The notes beneath the pieces were generated by a model. That model made no database searches. It was not told where the DNA came from and saw only the letters and a program-made list of their open reading frames with translations. Positions 45,079 to 56,550 of a stretch of DNA of 64,000 nucleotides are shown here, one piece after another. Origin of the DNA: Conoideocrella luteorostrata (lineage: Eukaryota; Ascomycota; Sordariomycetes; Hypocreales; Clavicipitaceae); contig JASWJB010000106.1 in assembly GCA_032433595.1 (NCBI GenBank), positions 1-64,000 of the forward strand. Reading direction: 5' to 3'. A program made the position numbers and the translations under genes. Every line of letters starts with the position of its first letter. The stretch's first letter is position 1.

Positions 45079-46965
45079 TTTGACTCATGGCGTCCTTTGT
45101 TCACGCCTTTATTTCATTGGCCAGTATGCACTGGGCTTTGCGTTGCTTTCGAAGCATCTGAACGGGGCAAAAATAATGAAGAGCTGGAGCTAGACAATTT
45201 GTACTCGCATATGCATCATCTGAATAAGAAAGTCCATGCTGGCAGCCGCTGGTCGGCTTTGTTATATACGGCCCTTTGGAATCGAACCCTCTTCAAGAAT
45301 GATGCTCATACAATGCCGGATCAGCCGGGATCTAGATTAGAACAGTATTCATTTGTTTGTTTTACAGGCCGCAGACACAACTGCATCTCGAATACCGCGT
45401 CGCGGGCTCGTCATATTACACCAAAACAGTAGGGACCGCATCTCATCTGGAGAATAGCTCGGCCAGCGAAAATCTTCAACCTGACAGATTGCGCCCACCA
45501 CCAATTATCGAGGCCAGTAACTTCGATGACTACTCTACAAAGAGGGTGAATTAGCAAATGAGCAACGGGCTTGATAGCCTCTAAAGGCATACCACCGAAA
45601 TAGCAAACCGAATCCACGTATTTGGAGAGCTTAGGCCTGCAGACGATGCATAAGTGATCACAGGTTCGACTCGTGGACTCGCATTCCCGGTTCATAGCTG
45701 AACATTATAGACAACCGCAGACATTTCTCACCTGAAGACTAGCCAGAGAAGGTTTCGGCAGGTAGGTTAGATTTCCTGACAAGTCACATTTGAATGGTGA
45801 AATGCGGGACCGTCGGAAGTAAAACGGACGATGAATGGATGGACGGACGTGTGGACAGACAGTACAATTTCGTAAGAAGAATTGCCGCACTATCCAAGAC
45901 ATAATTCGCGCGTAGCTCGCCGAAGAAAAAATTACGTTTCGCCATGCTGTATATTATAGACGGCAGCCCAGTCTCCAAAAGTGAAGCGAGTCTAAGCTTG
46001 AACCTGGTTCCCGGTTTCGCGGCAGCTGACCGCATTAGTCGACTATATCGCATTCCTACTTATCAACCTGCTTGCCAGCCTGCCGGCAATATCACATTCC
46101 GTAATGCCTCAGCGCTGGGGTGGTTGGCAGGTTGGGTGGGTGGTTGCGGTGATGGTGGTGGTACAAGTGGTGACGACGACGACTAAGTTCTTGCGGAGTA
46201 CCGAGTACTCTTGCACCTCCCCCGTACTGTATTCCTGTCCTGCGATCCCGCGTCTTATCAGCAACATCACCATCGGTTTGCACCGCCAATCGAATCGGGA
46301 CAGGGCTGACGATGGACGACGAAAAAGAAAAGAAAAAAAGCAAACCTGGTGATGTGGGCAGGGTAAGCGTCGGTCGTGGGTTGCAACGGCCGTTAGACCG
46401 CACACCTCCGCGATTCATTAACCGTCACCGCCGCACTTCGCAGAGTGTCAAAGGGACGCAGGGGACCACCATCGCATCTCTTTCGCCGGCTTATTCTAAC
46501 TAGTTAGTTAGTGCCACGCACCAGTCCGGCTAGAATCCCAGGGTCCCCGTCGCTTCGCCCATCTTCATCACACCCAGCCGACTGGGACAGCCACCCAAAA
46601 CATTCGACCGGACATATCTGTTTCCCACGCCGCTTGATGATCCCCGCCATTAAAAAGGCATCCGGCATCGCAGTCTCATGCAAGATGCGCGTTTCGGAAA
46701 TGACAGTCCCCTTTTTCTGCATGGCCACATAGCTTCAGATCTGTGTTATCTGGCCCTGAGTAACATCACTGCGGTGTTGGTTCATTGCTAAAAGTTAGCG
46801 TCATTAAAGTTACCCTTGGCTTCTATTGCATTGTGGAAAGTCGATTGTTCCGGCTCTACCTCGATTTCGTGCCAGGAATACGACTTAACACACAATTTTT
46901 GTGTCCATTCGTCCTACAAACCAGCACTGATCCAAAGAAGCCCGAAAAAGATAGCGACTCACAAA
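45079..46965. other. Intergenic stretch
   Basis: Frames of 60-111 codons on both strands have no motif or splice support. A GGTGGTTGGCAGG-like G/T-rich tract lies at 46118-46170 and a GGAGTACCGAGTACT motif at 46195. The right end is the promoter of the amidase gene. Confidence 0.5.
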
Positions 46966-48594
46966 ATGGCTGTTTCCAAGTCGGATCTCCCCAGGTTGTC
47001 TGCATCTCAAGCGGCTGAGCTGATACGACAAAACCGCATATCAGCACAAGACTACGCGCAGGCTCTTCTTGAGAAGGTCAGGGAACGAGATCCCCAAGTA
47101 AGGGCCTGGGTTTACTTGGACGAGAAGGCTATATTGGAGCAAGCTCGGAGATTGGACCAGGTGCCTCCTCACAAGAGAGGTCCGCTTCATGGGGTGGCCG
47201 TTGGGATCAAGGATATCTTTTTGACCAAGGGTAAGTGCTTGTAAGAAGTGTTGATTACCGGTGCAGCATAATCCATGGGACTGAATCGAGCTGACTGCTG
47301 CAATTCGTCGCAGACATGCCCACCCGCTACTACTCGCGTCTACATGCCCATGACGGCAATGCAGCCGCGGATTCAGCCGCTGTCGGTGTCCTTCGTGCAG
47401 CTGGCGCAATTATCTTTGGCAAGACGGCTACAACCGAGTTTGCCTCTATGACGGAAGGCCGGCCATGCACCAATCCAAACAATCCCAAACATACTCCAGG
47501 GGGATCGTCTTCTGGATCGGCGGCCGCGGTCGCTGACTTCCAAGTACCTATTGCCATAGGGACGCAAACTGGAGGCAGTATTGTGCGGCCAGGCTCGTTC
47601 AACGGGTGCTATGGATTCAAGGTACGAACTTAAACTCAATAAAATCACACTCAAGATCTTTCCGAGGATGGGGCTGACGAGAGCATAGCCAACATGGGGA
47701 ACTGTGTCCACCGAAGGCGTTGGCAGGTTCTCTGTATCAGCAGACACCCCTGGATTCTACGCACGGTCTGTCGAGGACATCGAACTGCTATCCGTATTAT
47801 TTCGCCTAGATTCTCTTATGATAGAACCTTTGAAGCCGCTACCGGTAGCCGGAGCTAAAATCGCCTTCATAAAGACCCATATCTGGCCGAATGCCGGTCC
47901 CGGAACACATGCCGCCTGGGACCTCGCACATAAATTGCTTCGCGAGAAGGGAGCTGATGTTGAAGATGTTGACCTTCCTGAGTCATTTGCCAAATGCTCA
48001 GACTGGAGAGAAATTGTGGTGACCGAAGAGGCTCGAGCTGCGTTTCTGCCTAGTAAGTAATACACACGGCGGTTCTGTGCAAAAGCCCACACATCCTCTA
48101 AATGTTGCAAAATGGAACTGGCGACGCGTCAACTCCAAATCCGATTTAACCATGCTCCATAGAATATCGCGAAGACAAAACAAAACTGCATGTCGACATT
48201 GTTGCTCTCGTAGAAAGCCGGGACCTGCCGAGCCGGAAGCAAGTTCTCGAAGCCCATGATGGCATTGCCCGATTGCGATCGGAATGGGACCAAATTGCTG
48301 CAAAATACGACATTATTCTCACGCCGAGTGCTCTCGACGAAGCGCCAGAGGGTTTAGAAAGTACAGGGACAGCTGTAAGCGACCTGCAATGCTCATATCT
48401 CGCATGTCTTGAGCTAACCAGACCAGATATTCTGCAGCATGTGGACGATTCTCCACGTTCCAGCCATGAACATTCCCGGATTCAAAGGCGCACTCGGTCT
48501 TCCCATTGGTCTGACAGCCATTGGCTCTCGCTACAGTGATATGGAGGTTCTTCAGGGTGGAAAAGCCGTCGGAGCTGTCTTCAATGAGATGTAA
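46966..48594 (+). CDS. Amidase-signature hydrolase
   Basis: Five exons, 46966-47230, 47314-47621, 47689-48052, 48163-48374 and 48427-48594, join in phase to 438 residues. The ATG at 46966 (MAVSKSDLPRLSASQAAELI) is chosen because upstream frame opening needs TTG. All triad motifs are intact: HGVAVGIKDIF with Lys82, TPGGSSSGSAAAVA with the cis-Ser cluster at 153-157, and GTQTGGSIVRPGSFNG with the nucleophile Ser177. The family hydrolyses carboxamides or transfers ammonia; fungal cytosolic members act on small amides and are mostly uncharacterised. Ending in GKAVGAVFNEM it lacks an extra C-terminal domain. No GatB or GatC partner is present, so a tRNA amidotransferase role is not suggested. Confidence 0.93.
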
Positions 48595-48781
48595 TGATGG
48601 TTGCACATGTACACGAGGGAGAAGCAAATACGAGCCTACTGTATTGGAGTTTGGAACTTTTGTAATGACGATGTTACTGCTACGAAGAGTGTAATGACAT
48701 GTTTTATTGTGTTTTGGATAAGCAATACACAACATAATCAAGTGCTGTCTCTTTTTCTTCTGTATTGGATTTGGTAATGAG

Positions 48782-51352
48782 CTATATTGTTCCTTTAGAC
48801 CCCCAATCCGTTGGAGCAGAACTCATATCGAATTCGATCCTTCTCGCTTGCACTATATCCTTGTGTTTCAGAACAGGTATATCGATCTCCCTTCCATCTA
48901 CCTTGAGCCCACGAACGTACGTCTTGCCACCGGTCCCAGCCCCAGGGGCTGATATCACCAGCGCATGGCCAGCGCACCCCGACACAGTGGGTAGCCGAAT
49001 CTCAACATTGTCGAAGAACGGCGTGCCGATGACGTACTCATCGCTCGCGGGATTCAGGGGATAGAACCCCAGCGCTGAGAACACATACCATGCACTCATT
49101 TGCCCGAGGTCTTCGTTGCCGCTCAACCCTGCTGCTGTGTTGTTGTATTCCGTCCAGGCGATTTGACGAATCGTCTCGGCAGAACTTCCTGGATAACCAA
49201 TTGCGGCATACATGTACGGAACGTGGTGAGACGGCTCGTTGCTGTGCTGGTTGTGACCCTGCGAGAAATGCTGATCCAACTTGGCTTTCATACCGGATGT
49301 GCCGTTCTCAAAAAGCGACGCCAGGCCAGCCGGGTCGTGCATCACATCGAACGTGTATACCCACTTATCGCCCTCGGTCCAACCCCAGTCATCGCGGGCG
49401 AAAGTGCCATTAGAGTTTCGCGTCTGCATGAACTGGGTGTCGTTGTTCCAGATGTTCATGTAGTTGCGGCTTCGGGCGGTCAAGTCCCTCGCTGCGGCTG
49501 CATCTCCTGCATGACGCGCCACCACTGCAGCGGCGTAGTCGTTCAGGGAGTAGTCGAGCGTGCGGCTCGCGGCCTCGGCCCATCTGTCGTTATCGACCCA
49601 TCCGTGCTGGAGGTAGCTCGTGAGGCCGGCCCGGGCTTCGTGCGGCGTATTCGGCTCTCTATCAAAGTACAGCAGCTCGGTGTCCTTTTCTGGCGGGACG
49701 TAGGCGTTCTTGCGAACAGCCTGCCAGGCCTTTTGTATGTCGAAGTCGCGAAAGCCTCGTGCTAGAGCGTTTGCGATGACGGCGTCTACGTTGGTCGCAA
49801 TCATGATGTTGGTCTCAACCATGTTGGCCCAGATGGGGAGACGGCCCGACCAGTCGAAGATCTTGAGGAGGGAGCGCATCATGGAGTCTACGCGTTCGGG
49901 TGCAAAGAGCGTGAGGAGGGCGTGTTCCGCTCTGTACGTGTCCCAGATAGACCAGGACTGGTAGTACGAGTCGTGCTCTTCGTGCACGCTGTCCGTGTAG
50001 CCGCTGTAGAAGCGTCTCGTGGAGCCCGCCTGAGGGCCAGTCGGCTCCGAAAAGTCGTTCGGGTACTGAAGGGCATGGAACAGGCCAGTGTAGAAGATTG
50101 TGCGCGGGTCGTGCTCCCCATCGGTCCTGTTGACGCCGTTGATCTTGACGCGACCGAGCTTGTCTAGCCAGGTGTCTTTGGTGTGCTTCACCGTGTCTTC
50201 AAACGAGTGACCATCAGGGGCCTCAATATCGAGGTTCTTCCTGGCTTGCTCGACGCTGACGAAAGACACGGCTGTGCGGACCTCGACTCGGTCGAGGGAG
50301 TGGGGGAAAGTGACATACGCCCCGACGTCTTTGCCCTCGAATCTCGTTGCACCCTTGTGAGTGTTTCCCCCCTGAGAAGTGCCGTATGATTCTGGGGCGG
50401 CTGAGAATCTGGACACGAAGAAGGCTCTGAAGTTCTTGGGCTGGTCTGGCCCGATGGCGTAGTCCTGTCGCTGGGTGTTGCTGCCGGAGATCTCGCGCCT
50501 CTCCGGGTGGATTTCCACATGGCCCGTCCAGTTGGATCGAGTCGCCTGCACAACGACATACGGCTGAAGACGAGTCCCGGATGCAGAGCGATCTTGGAAG
50601 TCGAACCGGAGGTGCCCGACGTGAGATGTAGCAGACATGGCCACCTTGATGGCACGCTCATACTCAGACGAGTTGCCAGAATCACCAGCCCTCTCCTCCA
50701 AGCCATATCCGCCAAACCAGCTTCTGTATTCCCTCTTCCTGACCCGCCCGCCGCTGCCTTCCTTCACAGAATCCGGCACGGTGCCCCCGCCCCCAGGACA
50801 CGGCGGGCAGCCATCGCCAAACTCCTCATGGGCCCACTGCTCCGTGAGATTCCAGTTGAAATCTCCCGCGGAGTCCGCATCCAGGAGCACCTCGTAGACG
50901 TACGGCGTGCTCTTCTCGTCTGATTTCCGAAATGCAAGGCCACGCTTATGAAACTGCGTGCGAAGGGCCTCGCCAGGGCGCAGCAGCCCCGGAGAAAGGG
51001 CCGTCTGGCCTTGCTCGCCCATCCAAATCGCCGGCTGGTGGGTTGCTTGGAAGCCGTGCATCCGCCGGTCCATGTCCGAGTAGGAGACCTGCGAGATGTA
51101 ATTTTCTCGGGTCTGCGGCGTCCAGCGGGACATGCCGAAAGGGGGGCACACCGAGGGGATCATGCCGCCGTTGCTGTCGGGCACGGTGCCTCGCGTGCCG
51201 ATCAGGGGGTTCACGTACTGCAAGACTCCGGCGCCGTGCTGATATGAAGCTGTTGTTTTGGTGTTGCGGTCGCCGTGGTCGCCGGCCGCCAGGGCCGTCG
51301 TGGCTATGCCCAGCAGCGCCTTCATCATCTGTGTAAGACGTGGGATGTACAT
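48782..51352 (-). CDS. Secreted glycoside hydrolase family 92 alpha-mannosidase
   Basis: A single exon of 856 residues beginning MYIPRLTQMMKALLGIAT, a signal-peptide-like start; the Met at residue 9 or 10 would give a cleaner signal. The GH92 N-domain shows VLQYVNPLIGTRG, GGMIPSVCPPFGM and HGFQATHQPAIWMGEQG. The catalytic (alpha/alpha)6 domain shows FYTGLFHALQYPNDFSEP, YQSWSIWDTYRAEHALLTL, IWANMVETNIMIA and GLSGNEDLGQMSAWYVFSALGFYP, where NEDLGQMSAW contains the proposed acid Glu. Calcium-dependent exo-mannosidases of this family trim alpha-linked mannose from glycans, probably extracellularly here. Several N-x-S/T sites are present. GC-rich, with long antisense frames that are not genes. Confidence 0.95.
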   Translation of the reverse strand: MYIPRLTQMMKALLGIATTALAAGDHGDRNTKTTASYQHGAGVLQYVNPLIGTRGTVPDSNGGMIPSVCPPFGMSRWTPQTRENYISQVSYSDMDRRMHGFQATHQPAIWMGEQGQTALSPGLLRPGEALRTQFHKRGLAFRKSDEKSTPYVYEVLLDADSAGDFNWNLTEQWAHEEFGDGCPPCPGGGGTVPDSVKEGSGGRVRKREYRSWFGGYGLEERAGDSGNSSEYERAIKVAMSATSHVGHLRFDFQDRSASGTRLQPYVVVQATRSNWTGHVEIHPERREISGSNTQRQDYAIGPDQPKNFRAFFVSRFSAAPESYGTSQGGNTHKGATRFEGKDVGAYVTFPHSLDRVEVRTAVSFVSVEQARKNLDIEAPDGHSFEDTVKHTKDTWLDKLGRVKINGVNRTDGEHDPRTIFYTGLFHALQYPNDFSEPTGPQAGSTRRFYSGYTDSVHEEHDSYYQSWSIWDTYRAEHALLTLFAPERVDSMMRSLLKIFDWSGRLPIWANMVETNIMIATNVDAVIANALARGFRDFDIQKAWQAVRKNAYVPPEKDTELLYFDREPNTPHEARAGLTSYLQHGWVDNDRWAEAASRTLDYSLNDYAAAVVARHAGDAAAARDLTARSRNYMNIWNNDTQFMQTRNSNGTFARDDWGWTEGDKWVYTFDVMHDPAGLASLFENGTSGMKAKLDQHFSQGHNQHSNEPSHHVPYMYAAIGYPGSSAETIRQIAWTEYNNTAAGLSGNEDLGQMSAWYVFSALGFYPLNPASDEYVIGTPFFDNVEIRLPTVSGCAGHALVISAPGAGTGGKTYVRGLKVDGREIDIPVLKHKDIVQARRIEFDMSSAPTDWGSKGTI

Positions 51353-52346
51353 GGCGACTTGTAGAGATCAAAGCAGGGAGGCTTCAGACTCAATGTGCAG
51401 AATCAATTGCGTCTCAGGTTCTGCTCCGCATTTGAAAGCCTTCCCCCAAGCTGTGTAGAAATACTGCCTGTGTTCTGAAAATGCAGTCAAGATGAGATGG
51501 GCTCTGGATTGTTTTTGTCTCAAAACCACCCAACCCCCCCCCCCCCCGTTCCCGGGCTCCCACCATGACGATCACCTTCCCCGCCCGCGGGAATAAGTCG
51601 AATGCAACACCACCCCAGGATGACATAGTGGCGTGGAATGGGATAGGATAGGATGGGATGGCACGGTGTGCAATTCTGGTGTACAGCATGGCAGGAGATC
51701 CATACTCCATATGCGGCGTAGCTCGTCGCTGTCGGTCGATATCTATACCGAATGGAGATTTCCGCTTCATCTAGTTACTTGCTACTTGTCGGGAAATCAT
51801 AATACCGGTGGCCCAATGAGAGTCTTCTCCGTAAATTTTCTCAATTCGCCTGTTCCGCTTAAACTCTTCAGCGGCGCCATTTTAATTATCCGCACGGTCA
51901 ACTTTGCTCCCGCAAGCTTCGCATCGCGTCATACGCTGGCGAATTACTATTCGAGAAACGAAATGACATACCGAAAGAAATAGACATAGAACTGGCATTA
52001 CGGTCGCACAACGCCGTAGTTAACTCAGAACTTTAAATGGGGTTGCCATACCGGCTTCATCTCGTTCGGGAACAAGCAGAAGCCATTTCACTTTCAACAG
52101 CACCCGTATGAGACATAATGAACGATTTGTGCAAGCAATTATTTATTGAGCATATATCCAAAACGATACGATTTAAATCCATCAGACATGCTAAAGTTCG
52201 TACATGCCGTCGCCGTTCAATCACCTCGTCATCTGCGTTTCTTCCAATATCACGATGCACGTATTATCATTATCAGCATAGCTCATTGAAAACGTTCCCC
52301 CGACGTTTGACGGCCGTGGGATAGGCGACACTGTGGTATGAACCAT
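51353..52346. other. Intergenic region with a poly-C run
   Basis: Promoter side of the mannosidase. A run of 14 C lies at 51534-51547, followed by G/A-rich GGGATAGGATAGGATGGGATGG at about 51639-51660. No gene seen. Confidence 0.5.
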
Positions 52347-53096
52347 TTACTCTAGCATCAAGCCGGCAACCAAGAGACCCCCGGCTATGTACATGGCATT
52401 GCCAGCAGCATCGCGTCCGATAAGAGCAGCGGCATTCCTAGTTGTAGTCGTGGCCACTCCCGTCTGGGAAGCTCCCGATGCAGTGGCAGGTGCCGAGGTA
52501 ATAGTGGTGCGGCCACCAGTTGAGTCGGTTCGTGTCACGATAGTATTGGCAGTGCCGGTGCCAGTAGGCTGAGCCACACCACTCTCAAAAGTTCTGGTCA
52601 ACTGGCTAATATCTGTCGGCCTAGAAGCAGAAACCGTGAGGCCCTGAACCTGACTGGTAGCCTCCGGGCTGTACTTGGTACTGGAGAATCCGCAAGTAGC
52701 CAGCATTCTGTCAATATCTATAGTCCAAGGGTTAGAAACATACGGTTATGCTGTTCCAGCGATGGGGAACCTACCCTTCAGATCGTCCCTATCGGCACGG
52801 TTGCTATCTCGTTTGCCTCCCTTGTTGTAGCTCTGATGCATGCAGTCAGCGCAGAGAGCAGCGATACTGCCAACGTTGAAGCTCTTGTTGGTGCAGATAC
52901 ACTGGGACTGGAGGCGATTCTCGTCGCGGTCTATGTCGCTGCGGAGGTCAACATCACATTGCTTGCTGAGTTGTCCAATGGGTCCGCAAATGGCCTTGCA
53001 CTCATTAGGGGCATCCCCGGAATCGAAGTCAACCTTGGCATTGACGGCAAGGAGGAACGGCGCAAGGGCCAAGGCAAGAGTCTTTGCAGAGTACAT
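52347..53096 (-). CDS. Cys-rich GPI-anchored surface protein, CAP22-like
   Basis: Two exons (53096-52775 and 52717-52347) join at DDLK|DIDRMLATCGFSS for 230 residues. A signal peptide (MYSAKTLALALAPFLLAVNA) leads to a Cys-rich domain with NECKAICGPIGQLSKQCDVD, CICTNKSFNVGSIAALCADC and, across the intron, ATCGFSSTKYSP. A Ser/Thr/Ala-rich stalk (about 150-205) and a hydrophobic tail (AMYIAGGLLVAGLMLE) then suggest a GPI anchor. The layout resembles the Colletotrichum appressorial wall glycoprotein CAP22 and related proteins of other Sordariomycetes; that link is from memory of the family, not a search. It would sit at the cell wall or plasma membrane. Confidence 0.85.
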
Positions 53097-56000
53097 GTTT
53101 ATGTTTTAGAAAGCGAAAGTTGAAATTGAGAAATGAAGCTGTGGGTACAGAAGATAGGCTCAGGTTTGGAGTGATATTAAGCAAATCGATGATGGTGTTG
53201 TGGCCATCAAAAAGGTGAAGGTCGGGGATACCCAAGCAATTTATACATGATGGCTCTGTTGATCAGGTTTGTTTCGCAAGGTGCACGATCGCTTCGCCGG
53301 TCGGAACTACAAAATTAGACGTCATGCTAGGAAGGTACATACATGGACGGCGTGGGTCAGGAAGGAGCAACTCGGCTGGGGTCAGCTAGTATGGACGGTG
53401 GCGATGAGACGTCAATTTGATCACAGCAATGAATGCAGGATCACACAAACAAGCCCCACCTTGGAGAGATCAAATTAGTCTTGGCAGAGTCATGCAGTCG
53501 GCCAGGCAGGGCAGACGGGCGAGGATCCGATGATCCAGTCTTGCCAGTATAGCAACGGCTCCATCAGCTCCACGAGCTCCACGCAATTGCCAACGTTCCT
53601 GATGCAACTCTAGGGCTGGTACGGAGTACAATGCAACCCAACATACTCAGGCGTCCAAGCAATGGCTTAGAGGTACGCGTCAAAGTCGTCGTCAAGTGAT
53701 AATTATAGGCACAAATCACATTCAGTTTGTCTATCATGCTAAATGCCTTACAGCTAGCAGGCATTCGTACAGCCTCACCGATCCGATCAAACAAACGCAT
53801 CTGGTTCCGATCTACGGAGCAGTTTTATCGATACCTTGCCAATCGCACCACTCATTCACGAAACTCAGTCGTCTTAAGCTACCCTCCTAGCGAGATTTGG
53901 ATTGCATGAACACACAACGGGATTGCCCGGCTAAGGGCCTTGACGTGCGACCATATCCGATTCACATTTTAGAGCCAAAAGGCAAGAGTGCCGTACAATA
54001 AATCATATCGTCGGGCTGATCCAGATATGCATTGCATTACAGCTCTTGCAGGATTTGCGGTGGCAGACGGCTCAGTCGGCATGTGTGATTCAAGTTCAAC
54101 AACGAGGTACTGCCGTGTCGCTGTCCCTGAGTACCGACTCAGAATGTCTTTGTCCGAATGGGACTCGTCGGAGATGATGGGGTGCAGGCCTCCACTCTTT
54201 CTTCAAGAGCATTGGCCCTAGCAAGCAAATTGAAGTCTTGGCAGATGTAATGACTCTCACTACTACTCCATTTTCATCACCCAACCCCAGAAATTGACCC
54301 GAATATGTAGAACAGCCAGTTTGCAAGCCGCCTATCTCCTTAACAGACAGTAGAATGGTTGTAGTGAAACCATTAACTTTTACTCTGCAGCAGCTGCCAG
54401 TTGACTCAACGTGCATCTACGCCTCTCTAAGTGGGATGGGTGAAATAACTTGATCCCGAGAGTGTCCAATACAAGACTAGTGGAATGGCATCGTGCGCGG
54501 TTCACGACGAGGCGTCCAAGCTTCGGTGTGAATGACTGAGATCTGTTTCAAGAAGTGATCGGCTGGGAGAGCGGCTGGCTCCAAAGACCAATTCACGGAG
54601 AACTCCGGGAAGGGAACTACGGCAAGGGCCAAGTATGGAAAGCCGGTCTCTTTTGCGTTAACATGCACGAAGTGGCAGAGAGCAGCCATCAGTCAATTAT
54701 TACTCCGTAGTATTATCGCACAATAGGCGTTGGATTCGATGCCATTCATATTGATCCGGCCCGGCGACTCGCGAAATGCAATGGACTCAAGACACAAGTT
54801 CAAATTCTGTCGTTGGACTTCTGCCCAATTCACCCTGCTTCGTCTGCCCTGGCGTCACACGACCATTTTCCCCATTGAGGCATGACATAACCATATTGGC
54901 TCCCGGTGGCTTGAAGCGAGCTCCGAGTAAGGCAAGAAGTCGAGACTTTTACCAGCCACAGAGAAATAAGGCGTCTGGGTCCGGGTGTAGCGCGGACTCA
55001 ACGCTGTTTCATGATCATAGATAGAATGTCTGGCGGCGACAGGCGGCGACAGACATAAGTCGAGCGCCCATGCTTGACTCCGCGCGTTCCAGTGGCGCAG
55101 CAGGCAGATGTGCGACGTGGTCAGCAAGGCGGTCAACCAGCCCGTACGTACGTGGAGGGACGCAAGGAAACTGACGGCGGCATGCATGGTTATTGGCACG
55201 GAGCTAAAGCCAGCTGCGATACAGCTGCATCGGCCAACATTACAGCGCACGTAGTGAGCAAAGGTCCCACGATGCTACTCCGTGCTGTACAACAGTACTC
55301 CGTCCTCCGCGCTTGACTATTGCTTTTTCGTTGTCAGGGTCCACTTCTCTGGCGCATTTGGGGTCCTGGAAAACTGCCTTGCCAGCCAAGGTGTCGGCAG
55401 GGCTGAGGCAGAGTGCGTGGGGTCGGCCGGAAGTCTCTATTCATCGCGCTGACTCAAGAAGCGCCGTACAGTAGCATCATGAGACGACTTAACATCTTGG
55501 CACGAAGGCTTGTTGGGCTTAATGCATTAACGCCATGCGCGATCCACTGACCTTGGAGAATGAACCCTCCGTGTCAGATATTTCTGGCTCTGATTGGTCA
55601 TTCGTGGCATCTTGATCCGTGCACGCAGATCACGGTGCTTGAGATAAGCTTAACTTGCGGAAGTTTATTTATAAATTCAGTCTTCTATTCGGACGTGCAT
55701 GGTCGGCTTGCGCGTCCTTAATATTAAAACAAGTCAGGAGCAGCCATAGCCACCATAAATGTTACACGACTTCCTTTCACCCGAGCGACGCGCCTGCGCC
55801 TCAATGCCAGCTTGGGACCAGACGAACACTTGACGAACTCGCCGTCAAATGCAACAACAGTGTCGCAGTATCTGCCGGACGGTAAGTCGATATGATCTAG
55901 AAGCAATTCATGATACCAAAACATGGCAAGGCTGACAAAGGTAAGAACAGGATATGCCCCAAAACCGATCAAGTTGCCCTCTCATCTGGCGACGAGGAGC

Positions 56001-56550
56001 GCATACGGCCAACCAAATTCGACCAGGGGTTCCCGGTCAAGAAGTCCCGCAAGACATGCGATGTCAACCTAAGCTCTGAAAAAAAGGAGTCGCCGTTCTA
56101 AATGAGCAGATACAGGAGTCTAATGCAAAGCCAAAAACGGAACACGCGGACGCACATGTCCGCAAGTTGATGTTGGAGAAGACTGACAGCGTCTTTCTAC
56201 GTGGATCCGTAAACTGTCTCGGCCTCTACACCCGTCCGACTCACCAGCCCGACTCACCAGTCGAGACAATGTCACTAGTTACGCGCTCATGGTGGCAAGG
56301 CAAAGAAAATCAGTTGCGCAGACTAGTTGACTACATGTTCTCCCATTTAAGTCGTATCGTCTCCTTTGTGACCAGAAAATTGAACAGCAAGTCACGTACC
56401 AGACGGCTCATTACTCCCACATGTGTCTACCACCCACCGGCTTATCGATCAGAGTGAGTGATGTCTTTGGCTTTTCTGTTTTCTTTGGCTCGTCTGATCC
56501 CTCTATCTTGGCCGAAGACAACACCTGCAGCCGACCAGCGGCTCTCAGGA
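53097..56550. other. 3.4-kb stretch without recognised genes
   Basis: Several short frames on both strands lack family features. The most coding-like part is 55910-56457, where two plus frames overlap in different phase: a Lys-rich 63-codon frame ending EKKESPF and a following frame through QIQESNAKPKTEHADAHVR to PAYRSE. They could be two exons or one frameshifted gene, but no clean splice pair was found. TACGGAGTA-type motifs occur at 53621, 54702 and 55277-55300. Confidence 0.45.

Noticed and set aside
45560..45700. Possible tRNA: GGTTCGACTCG near 45662 resembles a T-loop
   Set aside because: The T-stem does not pair properly and no matching acceptor stem or anticodon arm could be built around it.
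49100..51336. Long plus-strand and alternate minus-strand frames over the GH92 gene
   Set aside because: Shadows of a GC-rich single-exon gene; none resembles a protein family, while the 856-residue frame matches GH92 end to end.
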